The notes: generated from the sequence alone by a model not told the origin. A stretch of 13,835 nt of DNA from Candidatus Methylomirabilota bacterium (GCA_023249165.1 JAHFDE010000046.1:1-13835), one strand, 5' to 3'; counted from the first letter of the stretch, positions 1 to 7,554 are shown. Numbers and translations are program-made.

Positions 1-150
1 GCCTCAGTCGAGCTGCTCAGGGCGGTGAGCGGTTCGGCTGAGCAGTTCGGCCCTGAGCTCACTGCCGAAGGGCTCACCGTCGAAGCCATAGTCGAACCGC
101 CCCTCGATCTTCCTCGGGGTGGTGAGCCTGTCGAACCACTGCTCCATTGC
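1..150. repeat. Degenerate dispersed-repeat patch (GGTGAGC / TCGAACC words)
   Basis: Short words recur in both orientations. GGTGAGC is at 24-30 and 121-127, with its complement GCTCACC at 72-78. TCGAACC is at 92-98 and 131-137, with the related inverted word GGTTCGG at 31-37. An exact inverted pair CTGCTCAG/CTGAGCAG lies at 13-20 and 38-45. I see no convincing gene here; the plus-strand open frame that crosses it has no recognisable protein character. The pattern looks like the short dispersed palindromic repeats that decorate spacers in many GC-rich environmental bacteria. That comparison is from memory, and the copy number elsewhere in this genome cannot be seen. The patch starts at the window edge and may extend beyond it. 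Confidence 0.55.
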
Positions 151-153
151 TCC

Positions 154-182
154 AAAGCAAACGCACTTTGTGCGTTTGCTTT
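154..182 (-). terminator. Probable intrinsic terminator of the small zinc-ribbon gene
   Basis: This is a perfect 13-bp inverted repeat (154-166 with 170-182) with a 3-nt loop. It overlaps the TAA stop codon of the minus-strand zinc-ribbon ORF. On the minus strand the right arm ends in a short T run, as in a rho-independent terminator, although the T run is only three bases and belongs to the stem. A-rich and T-rich ends make it potentially bidirectional. It is the cleanest hairpin at the left end of the window. Confidence 0.55.
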
Positions 183-315
183 AGACGGTCTCGATCAGCT
201 CCTCCGCTGCCACGTCGATACCACACACCTCGCAGTGGACGCTGGCCTCCACCTCTGCCATGTCGAACTGCATCACGGAACAGAACGGACAGAACCGGAC
301 ATCCTTCTTCGTCAT
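181..315 (-). CDS. Small two-CxxC zinc-ribbon protein (hypothetical, 44 aa)
   Basis: The predicted 44-aa acidic protein has two zinc-knuckle pairs, CPFC at residues 9-12 and CEVC at 28-31. Four cysteines with this spacing can hold one zinc ion as a rubredoxin-like or zinc-ribbon fold. The ATG at 315 is chosen because the ribbon begins a few residues later and a GGTGAGG-type purine stretch precedes it, though closely spaced. An in-frame ATG at 441 would give 86 aa, but the added Arg/His-rich sequence looks like translated spacer and lacks a good ribosome binding site. The stop codon lies inside a strong hairpin, which supports a real transcription unit on this strand. It is divergent from the TPR gene at 516. 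Function is unknown; small zinc ribbons act in protein or nucleic-acid binding. Confidence 0.55.
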   Translation of the reverse strand: MTKKDVRFCPFCSVMQFDMAEVEASVHCEVCGIDVAAEELIETV

Positions 316-515
316 CGCCTCACCCGCCTTGGGTCCTTCCACTTTGCAATTGTCGAGCCATACAGCGGCGAGGGCTCTCTGGTGACCGTGCCCATGCAGG
401 AGGAGCCGCCTCTTCCTTCTGGGGGCGATCCGGGCTACCATAGCCCAGGACGGTCCGACCCGGGGTGGAGCAGGCGGCGGTCGCGGGGAGAAGGTTCGCG
501 GAAAGGGGAGCGTCT

Positions 516-824
516 ATGAGTCGCCTGAAGGCCTTGCAAGCGATGCTCCAAGAGGATCCCGGAGACGCCTTGCTCTATTACATGCTCGCGAATGAGTATT
601 TCAACACCGGACAGCATCCGGAATGTGTCCAGGCCATGGAGAGGTATCTGAGCTTGGCGGAAGACGAGGGGGCAGCCTATCGGACGTTAGCCCAGGCCCT
701 GACGACGCTCGGCAGGATGGCCGAAGCACGCCAGGCCTACGAGGCGGGCATTCGGGCCGCGCGAAGATTCGGCCATCCGAGTATGGCGGAGGAATATCAG
801 GAAACGCTCAAAGGCCTCGGGTGA
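516..824 (+). CDS. Small tetratricopeptide-repeat (TPR) protein
   Basis: This 102-aa protein is almost entirely helical and consists of about two TPR units, near residues 18-49 (LYYMLANEYFNTGQ followed by a Tyr-containing helix) and 52-85 (AYRTLAQALTTLGRMAEARQ). TPR units form superhelical scaffolds for protein-protein contacts. There is no signal peptide or membrane segment, so it is probably cytoplasmic. The start at 516 is preferred over an upstream in-frame start at 465 because GGGGAG at 505-510 sits five bases ahead of the ATG and the extra residues are low-complexity. It is the only well-supported plus-strand gene in the window. It converges on the M48 protease gene with only 36 bp between stop codons. 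The partner protein cannot be inferred. Confidence 0.8.
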   Translation: MSRLKALQAMLQEDPGDALLYYMLANEYFNTGQHPECVQAMERYLSLAEDEGAAYRTLAQALTTLGRMAEARQAYEAGIRAARRFGHPSMAEEYQETLKGLG

Positions 825-860
825 CTGCAGGGAATGTGCCGCCTGATCTCCGGGCCGTAT

Positions 861-1979
861 CTACGGGGTCGTCCGGGAGCGATCTTTCGGGACACGAAGA
901 AGGATATCCAGGTCTGGTCGTAGTGGGGATTCGTCGAAGGGATCGTAGATTACCTTGAGCCTTTCACCGGAGCGCAGGGGGCGGTCCTCATCACGGATCC
1001 CGTTCAGGAGTGCCAGATCCCAGGCCCGGTTCTCTGTTCCCCAGAGTTTCCGGGCCACCCCCCTCACGTTTTCCCCTTCCTGGGCGGCAAGGATCCGGAT
1101 ACGCTTCCCCTCGGCGGGCTCACCGTAGGCCATTCCCTCCAGGCGAGCCTTGTAGTCATCGGCGTTCACCTCAAGGGCTCTGCCCGGTTGGGCGGTCAGG
1201 ATCCCGATCATGACCCGAGCCCGGTCCATCCGCTCTAACGTGTGCGGATGGGTTGCCCGGAGGGCGTGGTATCCGATGCCGCTCAGGCGATACCGAACCT
1301 CAAGGGTCCGCATGAAGCTCACCATCCCCTCGGGATCGTAGCCCGCCTTGACGGCCCACCGGAGACCCTTCTCGTCCGACTCCAGCTCTGCCTCTCGGCC
1401 GTACCCGAGCAGGATCTGGGTAAAAAGCTCATTGGAGAGCGCCAGCCAACCAGCGGCGTTCTCCCGGCCGCCCGGACTCACGACGGCCAGGCCCAACGTC
1501 AAGATCTGGGCTCCGATGGCACGGGTCATCTGCTGGGCTGAATGATGGGAGGTGACGTGGCCGATCTCGTGTCCCAGGATCGTCGCCAGCTCTGCCTCGT
1601 TGTTGAGCTCGGCCATCATCCCGCGGGTGATATAGACGTACCCCCCCGGGACCGCAAAGGCGTTGATCATCGGATGGTCAACGATGGTGAACTGAAACGT
1701 GAAGGGGCTCGATTCCGCCTCCCGCAACACCCGCTGACCCACCTGGCTCACGTAGGCCTGAAGGCTCGCATCCTTGTAATAGCCGAACTTCTCTAGGATC
1801 TGCGGATGGGCTTGCCTCCCGATGGCCTCCTCTTGGGCCTCGGAGATCACCGAGAAGGCCCAGGCTGGCCCGAGGCCGCGCAGGAGCCCGCCGGCAATCG
1901 TCCCGCCCAGCAGGAGCATCCCTCGCAGGAAGCTCCGGCGGCTCAAGGCACCACCACAAAGACAGGGTGTCACTTCCAT
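861..1979 (-). CDS. Tat-exported M48-family zinc metalloprotease with C-terminal LysM-like domain
   Basis: The predicted protein is 372 aa. SRRSFLRG near residues 13-20 is a twin-arginine motif, followed by a hydrophobic stretch and a possible signal-peptidase site after AWA (about residue 42). HEIGH at 137-141 is the M48 zinc-binding/catalytic motif. The third ligand is expected from the ELESD segment near 198-202. A THPHTLERM motif at about 243-251 is typical of BepA/YfgC-like M48 enzymes. Residues ~294-345 resemble LysM, suggesting peptidoglycan attachment. The family acts in envelope protein quality control, so a periplasmic role is inferred. The ATG at 1979 follows GGGAGGGG. An in-frame TTG at 2006 (381 aa) is the alternative. 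A near-consensus promoter lies upstream, so it is probably transcribed separately from the HAMP gene. Confidence 0.87.
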   Translation of the reverse strand: MEVTPCLCGGALSRRSFLRGMLLLGGTIAGGLLRGLGPAWAFSVISEAQEEAIGRQAHPQILEKFGYYKDASLQAYVSQVGQRVLREAESSPFTFQFTIVDHPMINAFAVPGGYVYITRGMMAELNNEAELATILGHEIGHVTSHHSAQQMTRAIGAQILTLGLAVVSPGGRENAAGWLALSNELFTQILLGYGREAELESDEKGLRWAVKAGYDPEGMVSFMRTLEVRYRLSGIGYHALRATHPHTLERMDRARVMIGILTAQPGRALEVNADDYKARLEGMAYGEPAEGKRIRILAAQEGENVRGVARKLWGTENRAWDLALLNGIRDEDRPLRSGERLKVIYDPFDESPLRPDLDILLRVPKDRSRTTP

Positions 1980-2043
1980 GCCCCTCCCGATGACTGGCAA
2001 TGGCAAGAGGGTCTTCCTGCTCTTCCGGCAGGCATACGCTGAA

Positions 2044-2072
2044 ATTATACAAGATTATGGGATCCCGATCAA
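2044..2072 (-). promoter_or_regulatory. Sigma-70-type promoter for the M48 protease gene
   Basis: On the minus strand, TTGATC (-35, at 2072-2067) and a perfect TATAAT (-10, at 2049-2044) are separated by exactly 17 bases. Transcription would start near 2037, leaving a leader of about 58 nt to the ATG at 1979. The promoter lies in the spacer after the HAMP gene stop. The spacer contains GGGATCCC, a palindrome. It is the best housekeeping promoter match in the window. Confidence 0.75.
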
Positions 2073-2092
2073 GGGCGGGAGGGCACTTGCCC

Positions 2093-2674
2093 CTATTCCT
2101 GGGCGATCTTCAGACGCCCCAGGGCCTTGTGCACCTCCTGTGCTCGCTCCAGGAGCGAGGTGAGGTCCTGCTCGAGAGGGCCTCCCCGCCCCTGTTTGGC
2201 GAGGGTCTCGAGCCGGACGGTCAGGTCGTTTAGGGGGCGGTGGGCCTCCTGGATGGTCACGGCCAGGCTTTCGATGGCCCGGTTCAGCGCCGTCTCCAGC
2301 TCCACGAGATCATCTCCCTTCCGCAGCTTGAACCCGGTCGAGAGGTCGCCTGCTGCAATCCGGTCCACCACCTGGTGGAACCGGTAGAGAGGACCAGCAA
2401 AGCGGTGGGTGACAAAGACGCTCAGGAAAGTTGAAACGAGCATGGCGAGAAAGATGGCCGGCCAGATCCGAAACCCCAGGGCCCGGAGGTCCTGGACGAT
2501 GGCCTCCCTGGCGGCAGGCGAGGCCGAGGAGTAGAGGAGGACATCGAGAGGGACGAAGAGGAAAACGATGATCAGGAAGGAGGAGATGATCAAGGGAACC
2601 AGAGAGAGGAAGATGTACTTCCGCTGGATCCCGTGGACGTAGAACCGGCGCCGTCGCAACGATGGACGATCCAT
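2093..2674 (-). CDS. Two-TM HAMP-domain membrane protein without output domain
   Basis: This 193-aa protein starts with a basic N-terminus (residues 6-10) followed by TM1 (~20-42). A short ~25-residue exposed loop leads to TM2 (~69-89). A HAMP linker (~90-140; FAGPLYRF, GDLSTGF, and the DDLVELETALN helix) is followed by a coiled-coil tail ending at the C-terminus. No kinase, cyclase, MA or effector domain follows the HAMP. The ATG at 2674 is chosen over one at 2704 because CCTCCT at 2681-2686 gives a perfect AGGAGG six bases upstream on the coding strand. It lies about 100 bp downstream of the NtrX-like gene. The context suggests a signalling accessory in the same envelope-sensing unit, perhaps partnering the kinase through coiled-coil contacts. 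This is inference; the family has no function I can name. Confidence 0.8.
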   Translation of the reverse strand: MDRPSLRRRRFYVHGIQRKYIFLSLVPLIISSFLIIVFLFVPLDVLLYSSASPAAREAIVQDLRALGFRIWPAIFLAMLVSTFLSVFVTHRFAGPLYRFHQVVDRIAAGDLSTGFKLRKGDDLVELETALNRAIESLAVTIQEAHRPLNDLTVRLETLAKQGRGGPLEQDLTSLLERAQEVHKALGRLKIAQE

Positions 2675-2718
2675 ATCACCCCTCCTGTGAGCAATCTCCC
2701 CCAACCACTAACCCCTCA

Positions 2719-2768
2719 CCCGCTTGCGGGCCCGCCTCGTGCCCGCCGTGGGCGGCAGAGGCACGGGC
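2719..2768. other. Two GC-rich inverted repeats between ntrX-like and HAMP genes
   Basis: A small hairpin (CCCGC at 2719-2723 with GCGGG at 2726-2730) sits beside a larger one. The larger centres on CCGCC-GTG-GGCGG at about 2742-2755, and flanking GTGC/GCAC extends it with a small bulge. On the minus strand these fall immediately after the ntrX-like stop codon. There is no T tract, so a classical intrinsic terminator is unlikely. They could attenuate transcription, protect the 3' end of the kinase/regulator mRNA, or be an extragenic palindrome. Confidence 0.4.
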
Positions 2769-2776
2769 CTTCCGCC

Positions 2777-4183
2777 TCATGAATGCTCCTCCCCTTCGGG
2801 AAGGGTCCTGATGCCATGGGCCTTCAGCTTCCGATGGAGGTTCGACCGCTCGATCTTCAGCCGCTCCGCCGTCCGTGTGACGTTCCATTGATTTTCCTGA
2901 AGGTGCATCAGGATATAGTCCCGCTCGAACCGGTTTCGTGCCTCGCGGAGCGAGGCGCTCCGCCAGCCCGCCGGGACAGGGGGGATCTCCTCTTCCCGGC
3001 CTGGGCGAGCCTGCAAGGCCGGCTCCGCATTTGAGCGATGAATGACCTCTTCAGGCACCATGATCACCAACCGCTCGATGACGTTTTTCAGCTCCCGGAC
3101 GTTCCCAGGCCAGGGGTGTTGCAAGAATAGTTCCATCGCGTCCGCCGCCAGGCTTTTTTCTCGCTTCCCGTATTCCGTGCAGAACCCCTTCAGGAAGTGC
3201 CGGGCCAGGAGCGGAATGTCCGCCCGGCGCTCCCGCAGCGGCGGCACCTCGATGGGAATCACGTTGAGCCGGTAGTAGAGGTCCTCCCGGAACCGCCCCC
3301 CGCGGGTCTCCTCTTCCAGATCCTTGTTGGAGGCCGCGATGACCCGCACGTCCACCCGGATCGCCTCAGTCCCCCCGACCCGTTCAAAGGCCTGCTCCTG
3401 GAGCACGCGCAGCACCTTGGCCTGCGTCCTGAGACTCATGTCGCCCACCTCGTCAAGAAAGATGGTTCCCCCGTCGGCGAGTTCAAATTTCCCCCGACGC
3501 GTGGTCAAGGCTCCGGTGAAGGCTCCCTTCTCGTGGCCGAACAGCTCACTCTCGATCAATTCGTCGGGGATGGCGGCACAGTTGACCTCCACAAAGGGCT
3601 TCTCCCGCCTGAGACTCGCCTGATGGATGGCCCTGGCGATGAGCTCCTTGCCGGTGCCGCTCTCCCCCCGGATCAAGATCCGCCCGTGGCTCGGGGCGAC
3701 GGACTGGACCTGCCGCAGAATCCCCTGGATGGCCGGGCTCTCACCGACAATCTCGTACTGCCGCTCGAGGTGCTGTCGTAACGCCCGGTTCTCGCGGAGA
3801 AGGCGCTCTTGCTCCAGGGCGTGCCGGACCGCCAACAGGGTCCGCTCGATCGTCGGAGGCTTCTCGATGAAGTCGTAGGCGCCCATCTTGATGGCCCGGA
3901 CCGCCGTCTCGATGTTCCCGTGGCCGGAGATCATGAGCACCGGAGTCTCCGGAACCATCCCCCGTAAGACGTCAAGGGTCTGCAGTCCGTCCATCCCTGG
4001 GAGCCAGATATCCAGGATCACGAGGTCGGGAGACGAGCGCTTCACCTCGGCGAGGGCCTCTTCCCCGTTGTGCGCGGTCCGTACCCGATACCCCTCATCG
4101 GTGAGGATGTCCTCGATCACCTTGAGGATGTTGGGTTCGTCGTCGACGATCAGGATCTCTTCCCGCGGCACGGCCTGCCTCAC
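2777..4183 (-). CDS. ntrX: NtrX-like sigma-54-dependent response regulator
   Basis: This 468-aa protein has the full NtrC-family layout. The receiver domain is ~8-120, with acidic pair D14-D15, phospho-acceptor D58 in LVILDIWLPG, S86 in SGHGN, and K108 in FIEKP. The AAA+ domain is ~144-370, with Walker A GESGTGKE at 173-180, the sigma-54 contact loop GAFTGA at 220-225, and Walker B TIFLDE at 240-245. A Fis-type helix-turn-helix is at ~415-455. SGHGN, IKMGAYDFIEKP and DIWLPGMDG resemble NtrX more than NtrC. When phosphorylated it should remodel RNA polymerase-sigma-54 at target promoters. A GTG start at 4183 overlaps the kinase stop codon as GTGA, implying translational coupling, and an AGAGGTG stretch precedes it. 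The target genes are not visible here. Confidence 0.93.
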   Translation of the reverse strand: MRQAVPREEILIVDDEPNILKVIEDILTDEGYRVRTAHNGEEALAEVKRSSPDLVILDIWLPGMDGLQTLDVLRGMVPETPVLMISGHGNIETAVRAIKMGAYDFIEKPPTIERTLLAVRHALEQERLLRENRALRQHLERQYEIVGESPAIQGILRQVQSVAPSHGRILIRGESGTGKELIARAIHQASLRREKPFVEVNCAAIPDELIESELFGHEKGAFTGALTTRRGKFELADGGTIFLDEVGDMSLRTQAKVLRVLQEQAFERVGGTEAIRVDVRVIAASNKDLEEETRGGRFREDLYYRLNVIPIEVPPLRERRADIPLLARHFLKGFCTEYGKREKSLAADAMELFLQHPWPGNVRELKNVIERLVIMVPEEVIHRSNAEPALQARPGREEEIPPVPAGWRSASLREARNRFERDYILMHLQENQWNVTRTAERLKIERSNLHRKLKAHGIRTLPEGEEHS

Positions 4184-6417
4184 ACCACCTCTGCCGCCAC
4201 CGGCAGGGCGGGAAACTCCATGATCATGCGGGTTCCTCTCGGGTGACCCTCCTCCACCCGAATGGTCCCACTATGCTCCGTGACGATCCGGTACACGATG
4301 GCTAACCCCAGGCCGGTCCCGGACTTCTTGGTGGAAAAATACGGGAGAAAGAGACGGTCCCGGTCCTCCGGAGGAATGCCTGGACCGGTATCGGTCACCT
4401 CCAGACGGACCTTGCCCTCGTCCACCAAGTACCGCGTCTTCAGGCAGATCCCCCCCGCCTCGCCGACCGCCGCGACCGCATTGTCAACCAGATTGACCAG
4501 CGCTCGCTTCATATGGTCCGGGTCCAGGTTGACCGGAGGCACCTGGGGGTCGAGGTCCGCGGTCAGGAGGATCTGTCGGGAGACTCCGGAGTAGAGATTG
4601 AGGACCTTCTCAATGAGCGCATGAAGGTCTCCCGGTCGAGGATAGGACGTCGGCATACGCGCATACCGCGAAAACTCATCCACCAGGGTCTTCAGGGCAT
4701 CCACCTCATGGATGATCGCCTGGGTGCACTGGTCAAAGATGTCCGAGAATTCGGTGGACCCTTCGGCAAACTTCTTCCGGAGGCGTTGGGTGGAGAGCTT
4801 GATGGGGGTCAACGGGTTCTTGATTTCGTGCGCGATCCGCCGAGCGGCCTCCCCCCACGCCATGGCCTGCTGGGCCCGAATGAGCTTGGTGATGTCGTCG
4901 AAGACCACCACCATCCCGAGATATTGTCCGCCACGATCTCGCAAGCTCGAGACATTCACGACCAGGGTTGCCCCCCGCCCGAGGAGCGAGAGGGTCACCT
5001 GTTCATTCACCGTGCCCCGCCCCTCCTGCACCATCCGGTCCATCAGATGGCGGAGAGGCGCCAACGGTTGGGCGGCGAAGACCGCGCGATAGTGACGGTG
5101 GAGGGCCTCCGCGGGGTCAAAGTCCAGCATCCGAGATGCGGCGCGGTTCACGGTATTGATCCGTCCCTCGGCGTCCACCGAGAGGACGCCGGCCCCGATG
5201 CTCTCCAGGACCGTCTCCATGTACGCCCGCCGCTGATTCAGCTCGACATTGGTCTGCTGCAGATGCCGGTTCGTCTCCGTGAGCTCCACCTCGCCCCGGC
5301 GCAGGTCCTCCGTCATCCGATTAAAGGATTCCACCAACATCCCGATCTCATCATCGGCCTCCACCTCCACTCGATAGTCGAGGTGTCCAGACGCCACCGC
5401 CCGCGTTCCCTGGGCGAGCTCCTGAATGGGGACGGTGATCCGGCGAGCCATATGTACGCCGACCCATACGGCGGCGAAAATGATCACGAGCGTGACCATC
5501 AGGAAGAGCATAACGTAGATCCCCTTGATGGGGTTCTTCAGCATCTTCATCTGTTTGTATTCGGTGATCCCCGTGGCGATGTCCGAGGCCTTCTGCGCCA
5601 TTTCGCCGGGGATGGGATACCCCACCGCCGCTGCCCCGACGACCTCGCCCTGCTCAGAAGCAACAATGATCGGCACGATCCCCCGAACGACCCCCCCCCT
5701 CCGGGTCGGGGTGATGAGCGACTGCTCCTGTCCCCCCAGGGCCGCCTGAACGGCGAGAGAGCCCGCCGGAAACGCGTCGTCGTCCTCCGGAGGCTCCTCT
5801 CCTCTGACCCGCACCCGCTCCGATCCCCTCCGGTCAAAGATCTGCACCGTGGCCAGCTCCAGTTCCTGAAGGCTCTCCTTGGCGACCCGCTTGAGGTAGG
5901 GCTCACTCGCGTCCAAGAGCCCCTCAGCCGCGACCCGTCGAGCGATCCGCCTCGCCGAAAGGAGGGCCCGGTCTTCGGCAGCCCGATAATAGGTCTGCGC
6001 CACATCTAGGGAGTATTCGAGGGATTCCTCCACCCGGATGTTGAACCAACTGTCCACGCTGGTGGTGATCAGGTTGGAGGCGACCAGGAAGAGCAGGGCC
6101 GCAGGAAGCAGCGCGAGGCTCAAGAAGGTCACCACCAACTTGACCCGAAATTTGGACCCCAAGAGGTTGTTGCGACGCTCCAGATAGATCTTGAACAGGT
6201 TCCGAAACAGCAGGACGATGAGGAGGATGAGGAGGATGAGGTTCACATTCACCAGGGCGAAGATCAGGATGTTACTCGGAATCGGGGAGGGAAACCGGAG
6301 CTCCTGGATCAGGACCTGCACTGCGGTGAGGACCGCGACGAGTCCCCCCACCGCGGCGATGATCAGTCGCGTCCGCCGACGCCGCTCTTCCATGTCGCTC
6401 TGGCGATGCTCAACCAT
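4180..6417 (-). CDS. ntrY: NtrY-like membrane sensor histidine kinase
   Basis: This 745-aa inner-membrane kinase has four predicted TM helices at ~17-38, 48-72, 92-116 and 298-322. An extracytoplasmic sensor region (~120-297) precedes HAMP (~323-375), a PAS domain (~400-510), a HisKA domain with H530 in IAHEIKNP, and an HATPase domain. The ATPase shows an N box around 642-646, DTGPG at 676-680, and GTGLGLA at 700-706. The two-TM front end plus a second TM pair around the sensor is the NtrY arrangement; NtrB lacks TMs. It should phosphorylate the co-translated regulator downstream. The ligand is unknown; NtrY/NtrX pairs elsewhere are tied to nitrogen, redox or envelope control. The start at 6417 has AGGAG slightly far upstream; a start at 6393 is possible. 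A promoter at 6507-6536 likely drives both genes. Confidence 0.92.
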   Translation of the reverse strand: MVEHRQSDMEERRRRTRLIIAAVGGLVAVLTAVQVLIQELRFPSPIPSNILIFALVNVNLILLILLIVLLFRNLFKIYLERRNNLLGSKFRVKLVVTFLSLALLPAALLFLVASNLITTSVDSWFNIRVEESLEYSLDVAQTYYRAAEDRALLSARRIARRVAAEGLLDASEPYLKRVAKESLQELELATVQIFDRRGSERVRVRGEEPPEDDDAFPAGSLAVQAALGGQEQSLITPTRRGGVVRGIVPIIVASEQGEVVGAAAVGYPIPGEMAQKASDIATGITEYKQMKMLKNPIKGIYVMLFLMVTLVIIFAAVWVGVHMARRITVPIQELAQGTRAVASGHLDYRVEVEADDEIGMLVESFNRMTEDLRRGEVELTETNRHLQQTNVELNQRRAYMETVLESIGAGVLSVDAEGRINTVNRAASRMLDFDPAEALHRHYRAVFAAQPLAPLRHLMDRMVQEGRGTVNEQVTLSLLGRGATLVVNVSSLRDRGGQYLGMVVVFDDITKLIRAQQAMAWGEAARRIAHEIKNPLTPIKLSTQRLRKKFAEGSTEFSDIFDQCTQAIIHEVDALKTLVDEFSRYARMPTSYPRPGDLHALIEKVLNLYSGVSRQILLTADLDPQVPPVNLDPDHMKRALVNLVDNAVAAVGEAGGICLKTRYLVDEGKVRLEVTDTGPGIPPEDRDRLFLPYFSTKKSGTGLGLAIVYRIVTEHSGTIRVEEGHPRGTRMIMEFPALPVAAEVV

Positions 6418-6432
6418 CCGCGTCGAGCTCCT

Positions 6433-6450
6433 GTCGCTCCGATCGCTCCG
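6433..6450. repeat. Tandem 9-bp direct repeat in the ntrY leader
   Basis: On the plus strand GTCGCTCCG at 6433-6441 is followed directly by ATCGCTCCG at 6442-6450. A third, weaker copy merges into the purine-rich region that serves as the kinase ribosome binding site. A short CCCCG/CGGGG hairpin lies nearby at ~6470-6485. It could be a regulator-binding or structural element in the 5' leader, or simple slippage. Confidence 0.4.
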
Positions 6451-6506
6451 AGGGACGAGCCGGGGAGACCCCGCAGCAATCGGGGATCCTCTCGCTCGAT
6501 TGTCTC

Positions 6507-6536
6507 ACTATAGCCAAAAGGAGAAGATTCTGACAA
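6507..6536 (-). promoter_or_regulatory. Sigma-70-type promoter for the ntrY-ntrX pair
   Basis: On the minus strand, TTGTCA (-35, at 6536-6531) and TATAGT (-10, at 6512-6507) are separated by 18 bases. Each hexamer differs from consensus at one position. Transcription would begin near 6500, giving a leader of roughly 83 nt before the kinase start at 6417. The promoter sits 13 bp past the lpxC stop codon, so the two-component genes can be expressed independently of lpxC. No sigma-54 -24/-12 element was recognised. Confidence 0.65.
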
Positions 6537-6548
6537 GGAGAAACGGTC

Positions 6549-7487
6549 TTACAGGGCAGGAGAGCTGAGGGGTTTCGGGGAGGCGGGGATGGGAAACGGG
6601 ACGGATGCTGGAGCCGTGACGACGCATCGGGAGGCCTGGTCCGACTCGAGGTGACGCTGGATCTCCTTGACCAGGGCCGTATGGAGGAGATGACCGGCCC
6701 CCTTTGCCACCACGGTCCCTTGCAGCGGCCGCCCCAAGAGGTAGAGATCCCCGATCAGGTCCAATACCTTGTGCCGAATCAGCTCGTCCTTGAAGCGGAG
6801 GTCATTGAGGGCACCCTGATCGCCAATGACGACGGCATTCTCGAGGGAGCCGCCCAGGGCCAGGCCTCGGCGCCACAGCGATTCGACATCCCGAAGAAAG
6901 CCGTAGGTCCGCGAGGGGGCAATCTCCCTGATGAAGTTCCGTCGAGAGACCTGGAGCTCGATCGATTGTTCGCGAAAACAGGGATGGTCAAAACACATGG
7001 AGTACTGAATCCGGAATCGCTTGGAGGGGAGAATCTGGATGCTTCGACTCCCCATCTCGATCTCGAGGGGTCGAGTCACCCGAATGTACGTCTTGGGGAC
7101 GTAATGCCTCCGGATTCCCGCCTGAAGGAGCAGGTCCACAAAGGGAGCTGCGCTCCCGTCCATCACGGGAACCTCGGGTCCCGAAATCTCTACGATGAGG
7201 TTATCGATCCCGAGGCCCGCCAGCGCGGCCAAAAGGTGCTCCACGGTCTTGACTTCGACACCGGCCTTCCCAAGGGTCGTGGCGTAGTGGACATCCATGA
7301 TGTTTTCGGGCCGCGCCTCGACCACAGGTGTATGGGGAAGGTCCACCCGCCGGAAGACGATTCCGGTGTCGGGGGCCGAGGGACGCAGGGCCATCGTCAC
7401 CTCCTGGCCGGTATGCAGTCCGACGCCAGAGCAGCGGATCGTGCTTCCAATCGTCTTCTGCCGACCCACTCCTACCCCCCTTTGCAT
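6549..7487 (-). CDS. lpxC: UDP-3-O-acyl-N-acetylglucosamine deacetylase LpxC
   Basis: The enzyme removes the acetyl group from UDP-3-O-acyl-GlcNAc, the committed zinc-dependent step of lipid A synthesis in the cytoplasm. At 312 aa it matches the usual ~305. The N-terminus KTIGSTIRCSGVGLHTG is characteristic. E83-H84 (TVEHLLAAL) provide the base and first zinc ligand, H239 and D243 (RHKVLDLIGD) the other ligands, D246 the catalytic Asp, and H266 (GAGH) the oxyanion/acid histidine. All key residues are present. The Pro-rich last ~20 residues are extra. The ATG at 7487 is chosen because the sequence before it in the longer TTG-started frame (7592) is not LpxC-like; AAGG lies just upstream. The gene has its own AT-rich leader with a candidate promoter and palindrome. 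It proves a Gram-negative, LPS-type envelope. Confidence 0.97.
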   Translation of the reverse strand: MQRGVGVGRQKTIGSTIRCSGVGLHTGQEVTMALRPSAPDTGIVFRRVDLPHTPVVEARPENIMDVHYATTLGKAGVEVKTVEHLLAALAGLGIDNLIVEISGPEVPVMDGSAAPFVDLLLQAGIRRHYVPKTYIRVTRPLEIEMGSRSIQILPSKRFRIQYSMCFDHPCFREQSIELQVSRRNFIREIAPSRTYGFLRDVESLWRRGLALGGSLENAVVIGDQGALNDLRFKDELIRHKVLDLIGDLYLLGRPLQGTVVAKGAGHLLHTALVKEIQRHLESDQASRCVVTAPASVPFPIPASPKPLSSPAL

Positions 7488-7554
7488 CGCCTTCAAAGAC
7501 AAGCTACCGCCCGTTGAAGCCGGAAGTGACTTGCAAGGCCTATACCATGGTCGA

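Noticed and set aside
25..519. Plus-strand open frame of 164 codons at the left end
   Set aside because: It runs through the repeat patch, the hairpin and the zinc-ribbon gene, with composition like translated spacer. No ribosome binding site was convincing.
4513..6009. Long plus-strand open frame (498 codons) antisense to the histidine kinase
   Set aside because: Its translation is His/Arg/Pro/Leu-rich low-information sequence with no domain. The minus strand encodes an intact kinase with all motifs, and high GC content readily yields such open frames.
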